From positions 473,370-537,369 of the forward strand of contig NZ_KB908255.1 in assembly GCF_000382405.1 (NCBI RefSeq): a stretch of 64,000 bases of DNA, given 5' to 3'. Shown one piece after another: positions 51,494-60,788 of this stretch. Position numbers and translations under genes: made by a program. The notes below the pieces were generated by a model, which was not told the origin of the DNA, ran no database searches, and saw only the letters and a program-made list of their open reading frames with translations. Position 1 is the stretch's first letter. The number at the start of each line of letters is the position of its first letter. The stretch comes from Mycobacterium sp. 141. GTDB taxonomy: Bacteria; Actinomycetota; Actinomycetes; Mycobacteriales; Mycobacteriaceae.

Positions 51494-53899
51494 CTAGCTG
51501 GCCGCTTTCCAGACCGTGTGGCTCCCTTTGCCGAACCCCACGCGCTGAGTGGTGATTACGGGGTCGGTCACCCGGCTGCGGGCGTTCTTGATCTGCGACT
51601 CCGAGTAGCCCGCCTCGGCCCCGGCAGCGATCACATCGGCAGCGGGCACCCCGCCCTCGTTGGCCTCGGGGTCGGCGTGGCTGGCGATGTAGTCCGCGAT
51701 GAACTGCTCGACCGGCGACGCGCCACTGCCGGCGCGGCCAGGGCGATGCTCATTGCCCAGCGAGTCGTCCACCGTGGAGTCGGCAACCCCGGTGAACGTA
51801 AAGCAGGCGGTGGCAGCCTTGCCCTTCGAGGTCTCCACCACGGCACCAGTGACCTCATAGTTCAACGACGGCAAATCGTTGCGGCCGACGGAGTTCTTGG
51901 GTTGGGAAAACACCCGCTCGCCATCCGCCCCCACCGCAAACACCATGACCGCCCGCGCAACGTCCTTGAACGCGCCGCTGCCGGTGATACGCGTCAGCGA
52001 GTCCAGCCCGGTGGCCTTGTTGAAGTGCGCCAGGGCCACCACCGCCGCACCCGTCGTGTCGGCCATCGCCGCCAGCGGCTCCAGGGCGGTGCGCACATCG
52101 CGGGTGCCGTTGGTGTCCAGGCCCGCGCTCATCGTGGACATCAGCGGGTCGATGATGACCAGGGCAACACCATGGTCGGTGATCGACTGCGTGAGCAGGT
52201 CCACGTCCTCGGGCAGGCTCAGCGTCACGGTGGCGCACTCGTTCACCGCTACCTCGATGCGGGCCACCATGGTCAGGTCGGCCCCGGAGGCGATCAGGCG
52301 CGGCACCAGGGTGTGCTTCCAGCTGTCTTCGGTAGCCAGGTAGTAGACCCGCTTCGGCACGCCATAGTGCTTGCCGGGCAGGGTGCCGCGCGTGATCTTG
52401 GCCGCCAGCCAGATGCCGAAGCTCGACTTGCCCGACCCCTCGCGCCCGGCGGCGATCGACACCATGCCGCAGGCTATGCGACCGTCGGTCTCGACTTCCG
52501 GCGGCGACCACGTGTGACCCGGTGCAACGCAAGCGATGTCCCCGATCACGTGGGGGTCGGGCGCTGTGGTGCCCTCTGGCGTGAGCGCAGGGGTGTTCTG
52601 TACGGCGATGTCCACCCAGAGCCAGTCGACCGGCTCCGGCTCGATTTCGCACGCCCAGGTGATGCGCAAGGCGCGCCCGGCGGTCACACCTTGGTTGCCG
52701 CTGCTCGGCGCCGGCAGATCGGCGGGCAGCGCCAGGGCGTCACTGTCGGTCAGTTCGATGCCGAGCGCGGTCATGGCGTCTCCCACCTGGTCGTCGAAGT
52801 GCAACAGCGCCACCGCTTGCAGCTTGCTGAATGTGGGCTTGCCGGTCGCGGCGATGCGGGTTGCCCACGGCTCGCCGGGGTTGTCCGTCCAGATGTGCAA
52901 CGGCGGGTCAACCGAGTCGGTCCACTTGGCGCAGCCCGGCCCGTGGGCGGTCGCCGACTTCGGGCTGCCGTGCAGGCCGGGCGCGGTCCACGTCGGGCAC
53001 CCACAGCCATCTGCTTTACCGACCGGCGTCCACCCGGCGGGCTCCAAGATCGACGCCCAGCTAACCGCCGCGCCCCACCGTGCGACCTGGTCGCTATCAG
53101 TGTCGGCCCGGCCCTGGCGGCATTTCACGTGGTCGGCGTAGGCCCGGCCGTGAGCGGTGATCGCCTCACCCAGCCAACCCGGTAGCTCGAACACTGCGCC
53201 GCAGGTGGTGTACGGCCCTTCGGCGCGCACGCTGGGCGGCGTCAGCACGTAGTTCCCCGCGCCCCACATCACCGAATAACCGGCGTCACCGCCCACCCGC
53301 ATGGATCCCGTCTGCTCGGGCAGCTCAACGTCATCGGGCACGGTGAACCAAAAATGCCCGCCGTCGCGGTGCACCAGCGTCACCCCGTCAGGCCCCAGCT
53401 GGCCGGGGCTGCGCACAGTCGGAGCGGTGTCGGGGTCGGCCTCGGCGTCGACCAGGAACGCGGCGAGTTGCGCTGATGTGTCGCAATCGACCACGACCAG
53501 CCGGCTGCGGCCCAGCGACACCGCGACATTGATCTCCACTGCGTCGCCGAAAGTCTCGGCGTAGCGGTCGAGGTACTCGCCCAGCGTGCCGGTGTCGGTG
53601 GTGGCGAGGTGGACCCCGGCGTCGGACTTCACCTTGTGCCAATGCGGGTTACCCGCCGCCTGGGCAGCCTCACAGGCGGCGCGGTCGTCGGCGCTGCGCC
53701 GCTGCGGTGTCCGCACGTCGGCGGGCTTCTTGCTGGCCGGATACACCAGCAGCGGCGCGCAGCCCAGGCCCGCCAGCGCGCCCAGGTACTCACGCACACC
53801 GCCGTGGTCATCAGGCTTGGGCACGTCGCCGAGCACCGCGGTGAGGGCGCGGGCGCGGTCGACCTCAGCGGCATTACCGCCTTTGGCGGTAGACTCCAT
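51494..53899 (-). CDS. bifunctional primase-polymerase / RepA-type helicase
   Basis: 801 aa from the ATG at 53899 (AAAGG 9 nt upstream). The N-terminal prim-pol domain shows INVAVSLGRSRLVVVDCD (catalytic acidic pair) and DGGHFWFTVP. A Cys-containing middle region (CGCPTWTAPGLHGS, GPGCAKW) may bind zinc. The C-terminal RecA/RepA-like ATPase has Walker A AAGREGSGKSSFGIW (near residue 500) and Walker B VALVIIDPLMS, then ALAHFNKATG. It should initiate replication of the element, probably at the adjacent iterons. Confidence 0.88.
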   Translation of the reverse strand: MESTAKGGNAAEVDRARALTAVLGDVPKPDDHGGVREYLGALAGLGCAPLLVYPASKKPADVRTPQRRSADDRAACEAAQAAGNPHWHKVKSDAGVHLATTDTGTLGEYLDRYAETFGDAVEINVAVSLGRSRLVVVDCDTSAQLAAFLVDAEADPDTAPTVRSPGQLGPDGVTLVHRDGGHFWFTVPDDVELPEQTGSMRVGGDAGYSVMWGAGNYVLTPPSVRAEGPYTTCGAVFELPGWLGEAITAHGRAYADHVKCRQGRADTDSDQVARWGAAVSWASILEPAGWTPVGKADGCGCPTWTAPGLHGSPKSATAHGPGCAKWTDSVDPPLHIWTDNPGEPWATRIAATGKPTFSKLQAVALLHFDDQVGDAMTALGIELTDSDALALPADLPAPSSGNQGVTAGRALRITWACEIEPEPVDWLWVDIAVQNTPALTPEGTTAPDPHVIGDIACVAPGHTWSPPEVETDGRIACGMVSIAAGREGSGKSSFGIWLAAKITRGTLPGKHYGVPKRVYYLATEDSWKHTLVPRLIASGADLTMVARIEVAVNECATVTLSLPEDVDLLTQSITDHGVALVIIDPLMSTMSAGLDTNGTRDVRTALEPLAAMADTTGAAVVALAHFNKATGLDSLTRITGSGAFKDVARAVMVFAVGADGERVFSQPKNSVGRNDLPSLNYEVTGAVVETSKGKAATACFTFTGVADSTVDDSLGNEHRPGRAGSGASPVEQFIADYIASHADPEANEGGVPAADVIAAGAEAGYSESQIKNARSRVTDPVITTQRVGFGKGSHTVWKAAS

Positions 53900-54034
53900 G
53901 ATGTTCCCTTTCCGGGGGTTCAACGTGCGGTCCTTTCGTCGGGGTCTTGCACACTTCGGTTGGTGGCAATGCCGCCCGGCATGGCGTCTGAGGCCAAAAT
54001 GACGCGCCGGGCGGCATCGCTGTTTCTCGGTCAC

Positions 54035-54241
54035 TCACTCGCGATGGGGCACAACGGGTTTCAGCAGCGCGTCGACATCGCTGGCCTTGACCCGCAGCGC
54101 AGAGTTCGGCCCGGTCCTGTAGGCAGGCAACAGGCCCTCGCGGACCCGCCCGCGAATTGACCAGTAGGACAACCCGACCCGCTCGCCTGCGGCACGCAAG
54201 CTCAGGAACCGGTCGCCCTCGGTGGGAGCGGTGTCGGCCAT
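54035..54241 (-). CDS. small HTH protein, excisionase-like
   Basis: 68 aa: FLSLRAAGERVGLSYWSIRGRVREGLLPAYRTGPNSALRVKASDVDALL is a MerR/AlpA-type winged helix like those of recombination directionality factors. The ATG at 54241 has a strong GAAAGGAGG ribosome site. It lies between the other HTH gene and the primase. Two direct TGCAAACG copies (54273, 54285) stand just upstream. Confidence 0.75.
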   Translation of the reverse strand: MADTAPTEGDRFLSLRAAGERVGLSYWSIRGRVREGLLPAYRTGPNSALRVKASDVDALLKPVVPHRE

Positions 54242-54395
54242 GGTGGGCCTCCTTTCGGGTATGAGTAAGCCTTGCAAACGGGGGTGCAAACGCCCGCCCA
54301 ACGCGGTGGACTATCCCGACTTGAACGGGCTTCTGCGCCAACGGATTACAAAGAATTGGCGCCGATATTCACACAGCGGCCCAGCGTTTCCGGGA

Positions 54396-54782
54396 TCACC
54401 GGGTACCACTCGTGGTGGCGGTCTCGGCGTCGCGCGACAACGCCAACAGCAGCTCCCCAGCCCGCCGCAGCGCGTCGGCATCGAACTTGGCGACCTGGGC
54501 GGCAACCCACGCGGGATCGACAGTCACCGCGTCGCTGGCGGCGGTCTCAGCGGGCAGTGCGGCGGTCGCGGCGATCAGGCCACGCTCGGCCATCCATGCG
54601 TGAAGGTCGGCCTCGTTGATGTAGTACCGGCGGTTGAACCGGACGGCGGGTAGGTTCTCCTCGCGGATTAACCTGAGGACGGTGGCGGTCTGGGCATAGC
54701 CCAGAACAGCGGCAACTTCATCGGTGCCCAAGCGCCGGTTGGTCGACGGCGGGCTCAGGGTGGCGGTGGATGCAGTGGACAT
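54396..54782 (-). CDS. HTH DNA-binding protein (excisionase/repressor type)
   Basis: 128 aa from the ATG at 54782 (CGGAG 9 nt upstream). RRLGTDEVAAVLGYAQTATVLRLIREENLPAVRFNRRYYINEADLHAWM is an HTH_17-type winged helix. The C-terminal half (VDPAWVAAQVAKFDADALRRAGELLLALSRD) is a helical oligomerisation segment. First gene after the integrase; one of the two HTH proteins is probably the excision factor. Frames upstream to 54980 look non-coding. Confidence 0.75.
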   Translation of the reverse strand: MSTASTATLSPPSTNRRLGTDEVAAVLGYAQTATVLRLIREENLPAVRFNRRYYINEADLHAWMAERGLIAATAALPAETAASDAVTVDPAWVAAQVAKFDADALRRAGELLLALSRDAETATTSGTR

Positions 54783-55006
54783 CGTGCGGAACTCCGAGTG
54801 CTCGGTGTGGTTCCGCACGAATCCCTGAGCCGGGCCGCCCTGCGCATCCCTCTGGTTATCGTGCGCGGGCACCGTTGCCGGTGCCCAACGTAGCCATGCG
54901 TACCGCCCGCCAAGCCCATCCGAGGCCGACGTTTTGGTGCCCTCCGGCTCCTGCAGGGCCTGCTCATCGCCGGGGGTCAAGGTTGACTATAGCCGCGCAA
55001 CGGTGT

Positions 55007-55052
55007 CCGGCGCTAATCGCCGGCGTGTCTTGAAACCCGTCAAAGTCGGGTT
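55007..55052 (-). terminator. two hairpins after the integrase gene
   Basis: CCGGCG-CTAAT-CGCCGG (55007-55023) and AACCCG-TCAAAGT-CGGGTT (55034-55052) lie 14-60 bp downstream of the integrase stop. A tandem pair of short stems could end integrase transcription. The remaining 283-bp space to the next start (54783-55065) shows no gene. Confidence 0.5.
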
Positions 55053-55065
55053 AGTGCAACAGTTT

Positions 55066-56520
55066 TCAGCAACCCGCACCACGTGGCGTGACGCTGATGC
55101 CCTCCTCCTTGGCGTGCCAGCGACCACGCCCGACGCGCTCCACCTTGACGGTCATCACCGCACGGATGAACTCGCGCTTGCGGACCAGCGGCAAGCCTTT
55201 CCACGCAGCCAACGGGTCAGCAGCAGTGGCGATCTCGCGCACCGTCGGGTCGACGTAGACGGGTGCGGCGGCAGCCTCGGCAGCGGAGATCCGCTCGGCC
55301 AGGCGCGTTGCGACCCGTGCGCCTGCGTCGGCGGGCATCTTGTTGTCGGCCATCTGGTCCTCGACCGCCTGCAATTGGCGCTTGAGTTCTTCGAGGTCAG
55401 CCCTGGCGGTCGAGTCGGGTTCGGCGGGTGGTGCAGCGAGTGCGGCCAACGCCTCCGGCGTGGTCAGGATGCCCTCGACCACGGCGAGGACCACATCATC
55501 GACAGTTTCGAGATTGCGCCCAACGCAGTGGCTGCGGCAGGCGTAGACGGAATAGTGGCTGCCGTCCTTCTTGCGCCCGCCCTTGCCGCGCCACATCGGC
55601 AGCCCGCACACGCCGCAGGTGAGGATGCCAGATAGCAGGTTTCGCGGCTCCGGCCCGCGCGGGCCCGACTTGCGAGCGGCGAACAGCGCCACCAGGTCGT
55701 CGTGCTGGTCGGGGCCGATGATCGGCTCCCAGGTGCCTTTACCGTGGATCACCTGCGGGCCGCGCTTGCCGCCGACCTTCTGGCTGTTGGTGCGGTACCC
55801 AGCGGTGGTCGGGTTGACCAGGATGCGGCGCAGCTTGGCAGCGTTCCACTTGGGTGCAGGGTCCTTCGACGCGATCCACCGCACCGTCGATTCCAGGCTG
55901 TGACCGTCGAGCACGCGGCGTGCCGCCTCGGCGACCAGGGGAGCGCGGGCCGGGTCGGGTTCGCGCCCGGTGGCCTTGCCGGTCTCGGGGTCACGCACGA
56001 TCTTGTAGCCATACGGGACTCGACCGTGCGGCTTGCCGTCGGCGAGGTTGGCGCGGTGCGCCCGCAGGATGCGAACGCGGGTCTGCTCGGCCTCCTTCTC
56101 GGCCAGCAGCGCGTCCAGGCCGGTGGCGAAACGGTCGTCGCCGTCAGTGAGGTCAAACAGGCGACCGGAATACGACCACCACACGCCGCGCTCGGCGCAC
56201 AGGTCACGCAGCTCCACATAGCGGGCGAGGTCGCGCTGCGCGCGGCTGGCCTCCCAGGTGACCAGCACATCGCCGGGTTCGAGGAGGTCACGCAGCCGGG
56301 CATACTCGGGCCGGGTCTTGGTGGCGAAGCGGCTGGCCGACACGTCGTTGTCGGTGAGCACTGCTGCGACCGGCCAGCCTTGGCGCTGGCACTCGGCGCG
56401 GCACTCGCGTTCCTGCTCCTCGACCGACCGGCCTCCGGCCCGATCGGCGGACACGCGCGCATAGATGACCGCACGGAGAGTGTCGGTGCTGGTCATCGCG
56501 GTGCTTGACTGGCGACTCAT
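55066..56520 (-). CDS. large serine integrase
   Basis: Site-specific recombinase that integrated the element, 484 aa. Catalytic domain with VIYARVSADRAGG (Ser near residue 24) and TWEASRAQRDLARYVEL, then the recombinase domain (GRVPYGYKIVRDPETG; KLRRILVNPTTAGY), a zinc ribbon (LTCGVCGLPMW; YACRSHCVGRN) and a coiled-coil insertion (DLEELKRQLQAVEDQ). Its start codon is only 26 bp from the attR core, so its promoter lies in the attachment site, as usual for such elements. Complete and apparently functional. Confidence 0.95.
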   Translation of the reverse strand: MSRQSSTAMTSTDTLRAVIYARVSADRAGGRSVEEQERECRAECQRQGWPVAAVLTDNDVSASRFATKTRPEYARLRDLLEPGDVLVTWEASRAQRDLARYVELRDLCAERGVWWSYSGRLFDLTDGDDRFATGLDALLAEKEAEQTRVRILRAHRANLADGKPHGRVPYGYKIVRDPETGKATGREPDPARAPLVAEAARRVLDGHSLESTVRWIASKDPAPKWNAAKLRRILVNPTTAGYRTNSQKVGGKRGPQVIHGKGTWEPIIGPDQHDDLVALFAARKSGPRGPEPRNLLSGILTCGVCGLPMWRGKGGRKKDGSHYSVYACRSHCVGRNLETVDDVVLAVVEGILTTPEALAALAAPPAEPDSTARADLEELKRQLQAVEDQMADNKMPADAGARVATRLAERISAAEAAAAPVYVDPTVREIATAADPLAAWKGLPLVRKREFIRAVMTVKVERVGRGRWHAKEEGISVTPRGAGC

Positions 56521-56545
56521 AAAACCGTAGTTTAACGCTATTAAT

Positions 56546-56548
56546 CAC
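56546..56548. other. attR junction
   Basis: Element sequence TTAACGCTATTAATCAC changes into flavodoxin codons at the shared CAC; GCC TTC GAT follow in frame as residues 73-75 of the host gene. Confidence 0.8.
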
Positions 56549-56785
56549 GCCTTCGATGTCTGTTATTACCCGTGTCTGGATGCGACACGCGGCCGACCGT
56601 ACGGCCTGTACCTGCACGGCAACGAGGGCACCGAGGGTGCTGAGCGGGCAGTCGTCAATATCACGACGGGGTTGGGCTGGGTGAAGGCCGCAGCGGACGT
56701 CGTGGTGTCCGGCAAGCCGAGTAAATCCGATCTGGAGGCGTGCTGGGAGCTCGGTGCGACAGTTGCCGCGCAGCTCATGAATTGA
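56549..56785 (+). pseudogene. flavodoxin-family gene, C-terminal half stranded by element insertion
   Basis: Codons 73-150 (AFDVCYYPCLDATRGRP..., HGNEGTEGAERA, LGATVAAQLMN) continue exactly in frame from the half ending at 41173. It has no start codon or ribosome site of its own, and the integrase promoter fires away from it. Together the halves make one 150-codon gene. Confidence 0.93.
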
Positions 56786-56853
56786 CGCACCTGCCAGTAT
56801 TTTCGACAAGACTTCAGCCATTTCGTAGCGGGACCATGTGACGGAGGACAGGG

Positions 56854-57306
56854 ATGCCGGGGATTGCCGAACTAGCTCTTGGCGCCGCTCCGATCGCCGG
56901 GGGCGCCATGCTCGGCCTGATCGCCGGCAACCTGAAGCCACCGGACGTACGTGGGCTCATCGCCAAGGACATGGACCTGTTGGAACGGCTTCCGGCCGAG
57001 GACGCCGAATTGCGGACGCGACTCAAGGCCAGCATCGATGAGCGGATCGGCGAGCTGATCACGGCGGGGGAGCGAAGTCGTGAGATTCGTGAAGCGGCGA
57101 TGTCCTACGGCGGCAACTGGCGTGACATCGTCGTGTTCGTCTGCGCGGTGCTGTTCACCATCGTCTGGTGGAACGTGAGCCACAGCAGGGCCAACTGGCT
57201 GACGATGTTCATCGCCATGATCATCGTGTCGGTGGCCGCGGGCGTATATGCCGGCCGTGGTGTGCTCCGGGCGGTCAGGATGTTCCTGCACCGCGACGAT
57301 CAGTAG
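56854..57306 (+). CDS. membrane protein with two C-terminal TM spans
   Basis: 150 aa from the ATG at 56854 (GGAGG 8 nt upstream). A Gly/Ala-rich hydrophobic N-terminus (LGAAPIAGGAMLGLIAG), a charged helical middle (LLERLPAEDAELRTRLKASIDERIGELI), then two transmembrane segments (DIVVFVCAVLFTIVWW and MFIAMIIVSVAAGVYA). Family not recognised. It is the first host gene right of the element. Confidence 0.75.
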   Translation: MPGIAELALGAAPIAGGAMLGLIAGNLKPPDVRGLIAKDMDLLERLPAEDAELRTRLKASIDERIGELITAGERSREIREAAMSYGGNWRDIVVFVCAVLFTIVWWNVSHSRANWLTMFIAMIIVSVAAGVYAGRGVLRAVRMFLHRDDQ

Positions 57307-57348
57307 TGGCAGGTGTCTGGACGGCGCGTGACCGCGCCACGCGGCAGG

Positions 57349-58086
57349 TCAGCCGAGCCGCGAGCCGAAGAAGCTCTCCATGGCTTCCCAGTGCTGCTCA
57401 TCGGCAGCCTGGTTGTAGGGCGCATTGTCGGCTACCGCGAATCCGTGTGCACCGGCGTAGGTTTCGATGATGTGCTCGACGCCCGCGGCGGTCAGTGCCT
57501 TGTTCAGTGTTTCAGCCTGTTCGGGCGTGAACGACGCGTCGCCCGCTGCGGCGCCGATGTATACCGCAGCTTGGATCTTGTCGGCCAGCAGATGAGGGCT
57601 GCCGGGGTCATCGGAGGCCAGCCCGCCGCCGTGGAAAGACATGGCCGCCGCGACGCGATCAGGTACCCGGCCGGCCACCACCAATGACGTCCGGCCACCC
57701 ATGCAGTAGCCGGTGGTGCCGAACTTCGACGCGGTGACCTCCGGGCGGCTTTCCAGATAGTCGAAGAACGCTGCCGCATCGGCCGCCATGACATCCGGGG
57801 TCACTTTCTTCATCATCGAGAACAGCCGGCCGCGCTCCTTGGCGTCGCTGAACACCGTCGCCATGTCGAACGGTTTCCAGCCTGCGCCGCGGTAGTACAC
57901 ATCCGGCACCAGCACGACGTAGCCGTAGCCGGCCAACTTCGCGGCCATCTCGTCGAACGTCGCCCGCGCTCCGCCGGCGTCGGGATACATGACGACGCCC
58001 GGCCAGGGGCCATGGCCCTCCGGGGTTGCGAGTGTCACGGCGCAGGTGCCGTCGGGCGTGGTTATGGTGTCCTTGATCGTCGGCAT
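57349..58086 (-). CDS. dienelactone hydrolase family protein
   Basis: 245 aa (Rv2765 type) alpha/beta hydrolase: VVMYPDAGGARATFDEMA near the N-terminus, the nucleophile elbow GYCMGGRTSL (Cys as nucleophile, near residue 120), and the His in YAGAHGFAV. Members hydrolyse dienelactone-like or other small esters; the substrate here is unknown. ATG 58086 gives the exact family length; it is divergent from thyA with 42 bp between. Confidence 0.92.
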   Translation of the reverse strand: MPTIKDTITTPDGTCAVTLATPEGHGPWPGVVMYPDAGGARATFDEMAAKLAGYGYVVLVPDVYYRGAGWKPFDMATVFSDAKERGRLFSMMKKVTPDVMAADAAAFFDYLESRPEVTASKFGTTGYCMGGRTSLVVAGRVPDRVAAAMSFHGGGLASDDPGSPHLLADKIQAAVYIGAAAGDASFTPEQAETLNKALTAAGVEHIIETYAGAHGFAVADNAPYNQAADEQHWEAMESFFGSRLG

Positions 58087-58128
58087 GGCTTCCGTTCTAC
58101 CCCTGACCGCTCCCCGTAAGCTGAGTGC

Positions 58129-58929
58129 GTGTCTATCGCGACGCCGTACGAGGATCTGCTGCGGCAGGTGCTGCAGACCGGAACGCCGAAGTCCGACCGC
58201 ACCGGCACCGGTACCCGTAGCCTGTTCGGACACCAGATGCGGTACGACCTTGCCGCGGGATTTCCACTGATCACCACCAAGAAGGTGCATACCAAGTCAG
58301 TCGTCTACGAGCTGCTGTGGTTTCTGCGCGGGGACTCCAACATACGCTGGCTGCAGGAACACGGTGTCACCATTTGGAATGAATGGGCTTCTGACACAGG
58401 CGATCTCGGCCCCATCTACGGTGTGCAGTGGCGGTCATGGCCCGCGCCGTCGGGTGAACACATCGATCAGATCAGCAACTCCCTGGAGCTGCTCAAGCAG
58501 GATCCGGACTCCCGGCGCAACATCGTCTCGGCATGGAACGTCGGCGAGATCCCTCAGATGGCCCTGCCACCCTGCCACGCGTTCTTCCAGTTCTACGTCG
58601 CGGACGGCAAGCTGAGTTGCCAGCTGTACCAGCGCAGTGCAGACCTGTTCCTCGGGGTGCCGTTCAACATCGCCAGCTACGCGCTGCTGACCCACATGAT
58701 GGCCGCGCAGGCCGGGCTGGGCGTCGGTGAGTTCGTCTGGACCGGCGGGGACTGCCACATCTACGACAACCATGTCGAACAGGTCTCGTTGCAGCTGAGC
58801 CGCGAACCCCGTCCATACCCGGAACTGGTTCTGGCGCCCCGTGATTCGATCTTCGATTACACCTACGAAGACATCGCGATCCTGAACTACGACCCGCATC
58901 CGGCGATCAAGGCCCCCGTCGCGGTATGA
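58129..58929 (+). CDS. thyA: thymidylate synthase (folate-dependent)
   Basis: Converts dUMP to dTMP with methylene-tetrahydrofolate, producing dihydrofolate. 266 aa with [24 protein letters not shown], the catalytic Cys in [13 protein letters not shown] (near residue 148), [16 protein letters not shown] and [16 protein letters not shown] start at 58129. It is followed directly by dfrA, which recycles the dihydrofolate formed. Confidence 0.98.
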   Translation: MSIATPYEDLLRQVLQTGTPKSDRTGTGTRSLFGHQMRYDLAAGFPLITTKKVHTKSVVYELLWFLRGDSNIRWLQEHGVTIWNEWASDTGDLGPIYGVQWRSWPAPSGEHIDQISNSLELLKQDPDSRRNIVSAWNVGEIPQMALPPCHAFFQFYVADGKLSCQLYQRSADLFLGVPFNIASYALLTHMMAAQAGLGVGEFVWTGGDCHIYDNHVEQVSLQLSREPRPYPELVLAPRDSIFDYTYEDIAILNYDPHPAIKAPVAV

Positions 58930-58954
58930 GGTCTGCTTGCAGGACCGAACAGTG

Positions 58955-59428
58955 ATGGGGAGCCTTGGGCTGATCTGGGCGCAGTCGCGCACCGGCATCA
59001 TCGGTCGTGACAACGGCATCCCCTGGCGACTGCCCGAGGACCAGGCCCGGTTCAAAGAACTCACCATGGGTCAGACCGTGCTGATGGGTCGGTTGACCTG
59101 GGAATCGCTGCCGGCGAAGGTGCGCCCGTTACCCGGCAGGCGCAATGTCGTGATCACCCGCGATGCCGGATTCGTCGCCGACGGGGCCGATGTGGTGGCG
59201 GCGTTACCGGAGAACATCGAGGGCTGGGTCATCGGCGGCGCCCAGATCTACGCGATGACGCTGCCGTTGGCCGACCGATGCGAGGTCACCCAGATCGACG
59301 TCGACTTGGCACCCGCCGATGGTGACGCGCTGGCGCCACCGCTCGACGACACGTGGGCGTGCACGGTGGGAGAGTGGCTGACCAGTAGTTCGGGCCTACG
59401 GTACCGGTTCTGCAGTTATCGACGGTGA
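58955..59428 (+). CDS. dfrA: dihydrofolate reductase
   Basis: Reduces dihydrofolate to tetrahydrofolate; target of trimethoprim. 157 aa from the ATG at 58955 with the landmarks [25 protein letters not shown] (including the catalytic Asp), [20 protein letters not shown] and [13 protein letters not shown] just before (58952) and TTG at 58937 are alternatives. Follows thyA by 25 bp. Confidence 0.97.
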   Translation: MGSLGLIWAQSRTGIIGRDNGIPWRLPEDQARFKELTMGQTVLMGRLTWESLPAKVRPLPGRRNVVITRDAGFVADGADVVAALPENIEGWVIGGAQIYAMTLPLADRCEVTQIDVDLAPADGDALAPPLDDTWACTVGEWLTSSSGLRYRFCSYRR

Positions 59429-59519
59429 GCGCTGCGGCTCTGTCGCGCCGTGTCGTGGCCGTTGGGCGCATTTCATGCGTGCACGGATTTCTGTCGGTGG
59501 CTTGGGGAACGATGGTGAG

Positions 59520-60728
59520 GTGGCCACTCTTACCACCGCGCAGGCCCGCCGCATCGCCGTCGCGGCGCAGGGGCTGCATGAACCCAAACCTCGTGGCGCG
59601 GTCACGCGCGCACATCTGCGTAGCTTGCTCTCCCGGATTCAAGTGCTGCAGCTGGACTCGGTGTCGGTCACGGTACGCGCGCACTATGCACCGGTGTTCA
59701 GCCGGCTCGGCCCGTATGACAGGCAGATCGTCGACCGTGCCGCATGGTCGCATTCGGCTCGCTCCCCGCGGCTATTGGTGGAGTACTGGGCGCACGAGGC
59801 CGCTCTGATGGCCGTGGACGACTGGCCGTTGCTGCGGTGGCGGATGCGCGGATACACCCACGGCAGATGGGGAACCGAGATCGTGCGGAAGAACGCCAAA
59901 CTCGCCGACGACATCGTGGCGGCCGTAGCCGAGTTGGGTCCGTCCACGGCCGGGCAGATCGAGGCCCACCTACAGGCCGAGCCGCGCGGGCCCAAGGGTC
60001 CGTGGTGGGGACGCAGTGACACCAAATGGGTGGCCGAGGCACTGTTCGCCTCGGGGGTATTCACGACGGCGACGCGCGTCGGGTTCGCCCGCCACTACGA
60101 CCTCACCGAGAATGTGTTGCCACCTGAGGTGGTATCTCGCGAGGTTGATGACGACGAGGCGATCCGGGAGCTGACACTGCGTGCGGCGACTGCGCTCGGC
60201 ATCGGCACGGAAGCCGACATCAGGGACTATTTCCGGTTGGGTGCCAAGCAGGTAAGGCCGGTCATCGCCAAGCTCGTGGCCGACGGGGAACTGGAGCCCG
60301 TCGATGTGGAGGGATGGAGCGGGGCGGCCTTCTTGCGGGCGGGGCAGATCGTGCCACGACGAGGCCGGGGCACGGCGCTGCTGTGTCCCTTCGATCCGTT
60401 GATCTTCTTCCGGCCCCGCGTCGAGCGGTTGTTCGACTTTCACTACCGCATCGAAATCTACACGCCGGCCCCCAAACGCCAATTCGGTTACTACGTATGG
60501 CCTTTTCTGCTCGATGGGCAACTGGTAGGGCGGGCGGATCTCAAGCGGACCGACGGTGCCCTGCATGTTGTGGGAGCGTTCACGGAAGACGGGCAGGACC
60601 GGTCGCGGGTGGCACACGCGTTGGCGGGAGAGTTGCGGACGATGGCGTCATGGCTCGGGGCCGACGATGTGACAGTTGGACAACGTGGGGATCTGGTCAC
60701 GGCATTGCGTCGCAATCTTACCGGGTAG
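59520..60728 (+). CDS. YcaQ-like winged-helix DNA glycosylase family protein
   Basis: Protein of about 402 aa of the HTH_42 / YcaQ family, which includes the interstrand-crosslink DNA glycosylases AlkX/YcaQ. Seen are the N-terminal LTTAQARRIAVAAQGLHEPKP, IQVLQLDSVSVTVRAHYAPVFSRLG, YWAHEAALM, and late LLCPFDPLIFFRPRVERLFDFHYRIEIYTP; these QxD- and E/Y-rich blocks are family signatures. The GTG at 59520 is preferred because conservation starts there; ATG at 59475 is possible. Confidence 0.85.
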   Translation: MATLTTAQARRIAVAAQGLHEPKPRGAVTRAHLRSLLSRIQVLQLDSVSVTVRAHYAPVFSRLGPYDRQIVDRAAWSHSARSPRLLVEYWAHEAALMAVDDWPLLRWRMRGYTHGRWGTEIVRKNAKLADDIVAAVAELGPSTAGQIEAHLQAEPRGPKGPWWGRSDTKWVAEALFASGVFTTATRVGFARHYDLTENVLPPEVVSREVDDDEAIRELTLRAATALGIGTEADIRDYFRLGAKQVRPVIAKLVADGELEPVDVEGWSGAAFLRAGQIVPRRGRGTALLCPFDPLIFFRPRVERLFDFHYRIEIYTPAPKRQFGYYVWPFLLDGQLVGRADLKRTDGALHVVGAFTEDGQDRSRVAHALAGELRTMASWLGADDVTVGQRGDLVTALRRNLTG

Positions 60729-60788
60729 TGATCACCGTTCCGGTTCGTTATGTGTGAGGAATCCTCTGGCTCGGACAATAATCGAACG

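Larger units (their letters stand above)
41171..56548. mobile_element. 15.4-kb serine-integrase element, phage-satellite-like, in a flavodoxin gene
   Basis: Bounded by CAC at 41171 and CAC at 56546; removing the DNA between them restores a continuous 150-codon flavodoxin gene (72+78). Content: DUF4238, intact flavodoxin copy and two small genes on plus; then, all on minus, a packaging module with terminase large subunit, a resolvase, two HTH/unknown genes, an iteron array, primase-helicase, two excisionase-like HTH proteins and the large serine integrase next to the right end. No portal, tail, lysin or holin recognised. Layout resembles phiRv1/phiRv2 and PICI-type satellites, though with different genes. 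Confidence 0.9.

Noticed and set aside
54783..54980. N-terminal extension of the 128-aa HTH gene to 54980
   Set aside because: Composition is non-coding and a good ribosome site precedes 54782.
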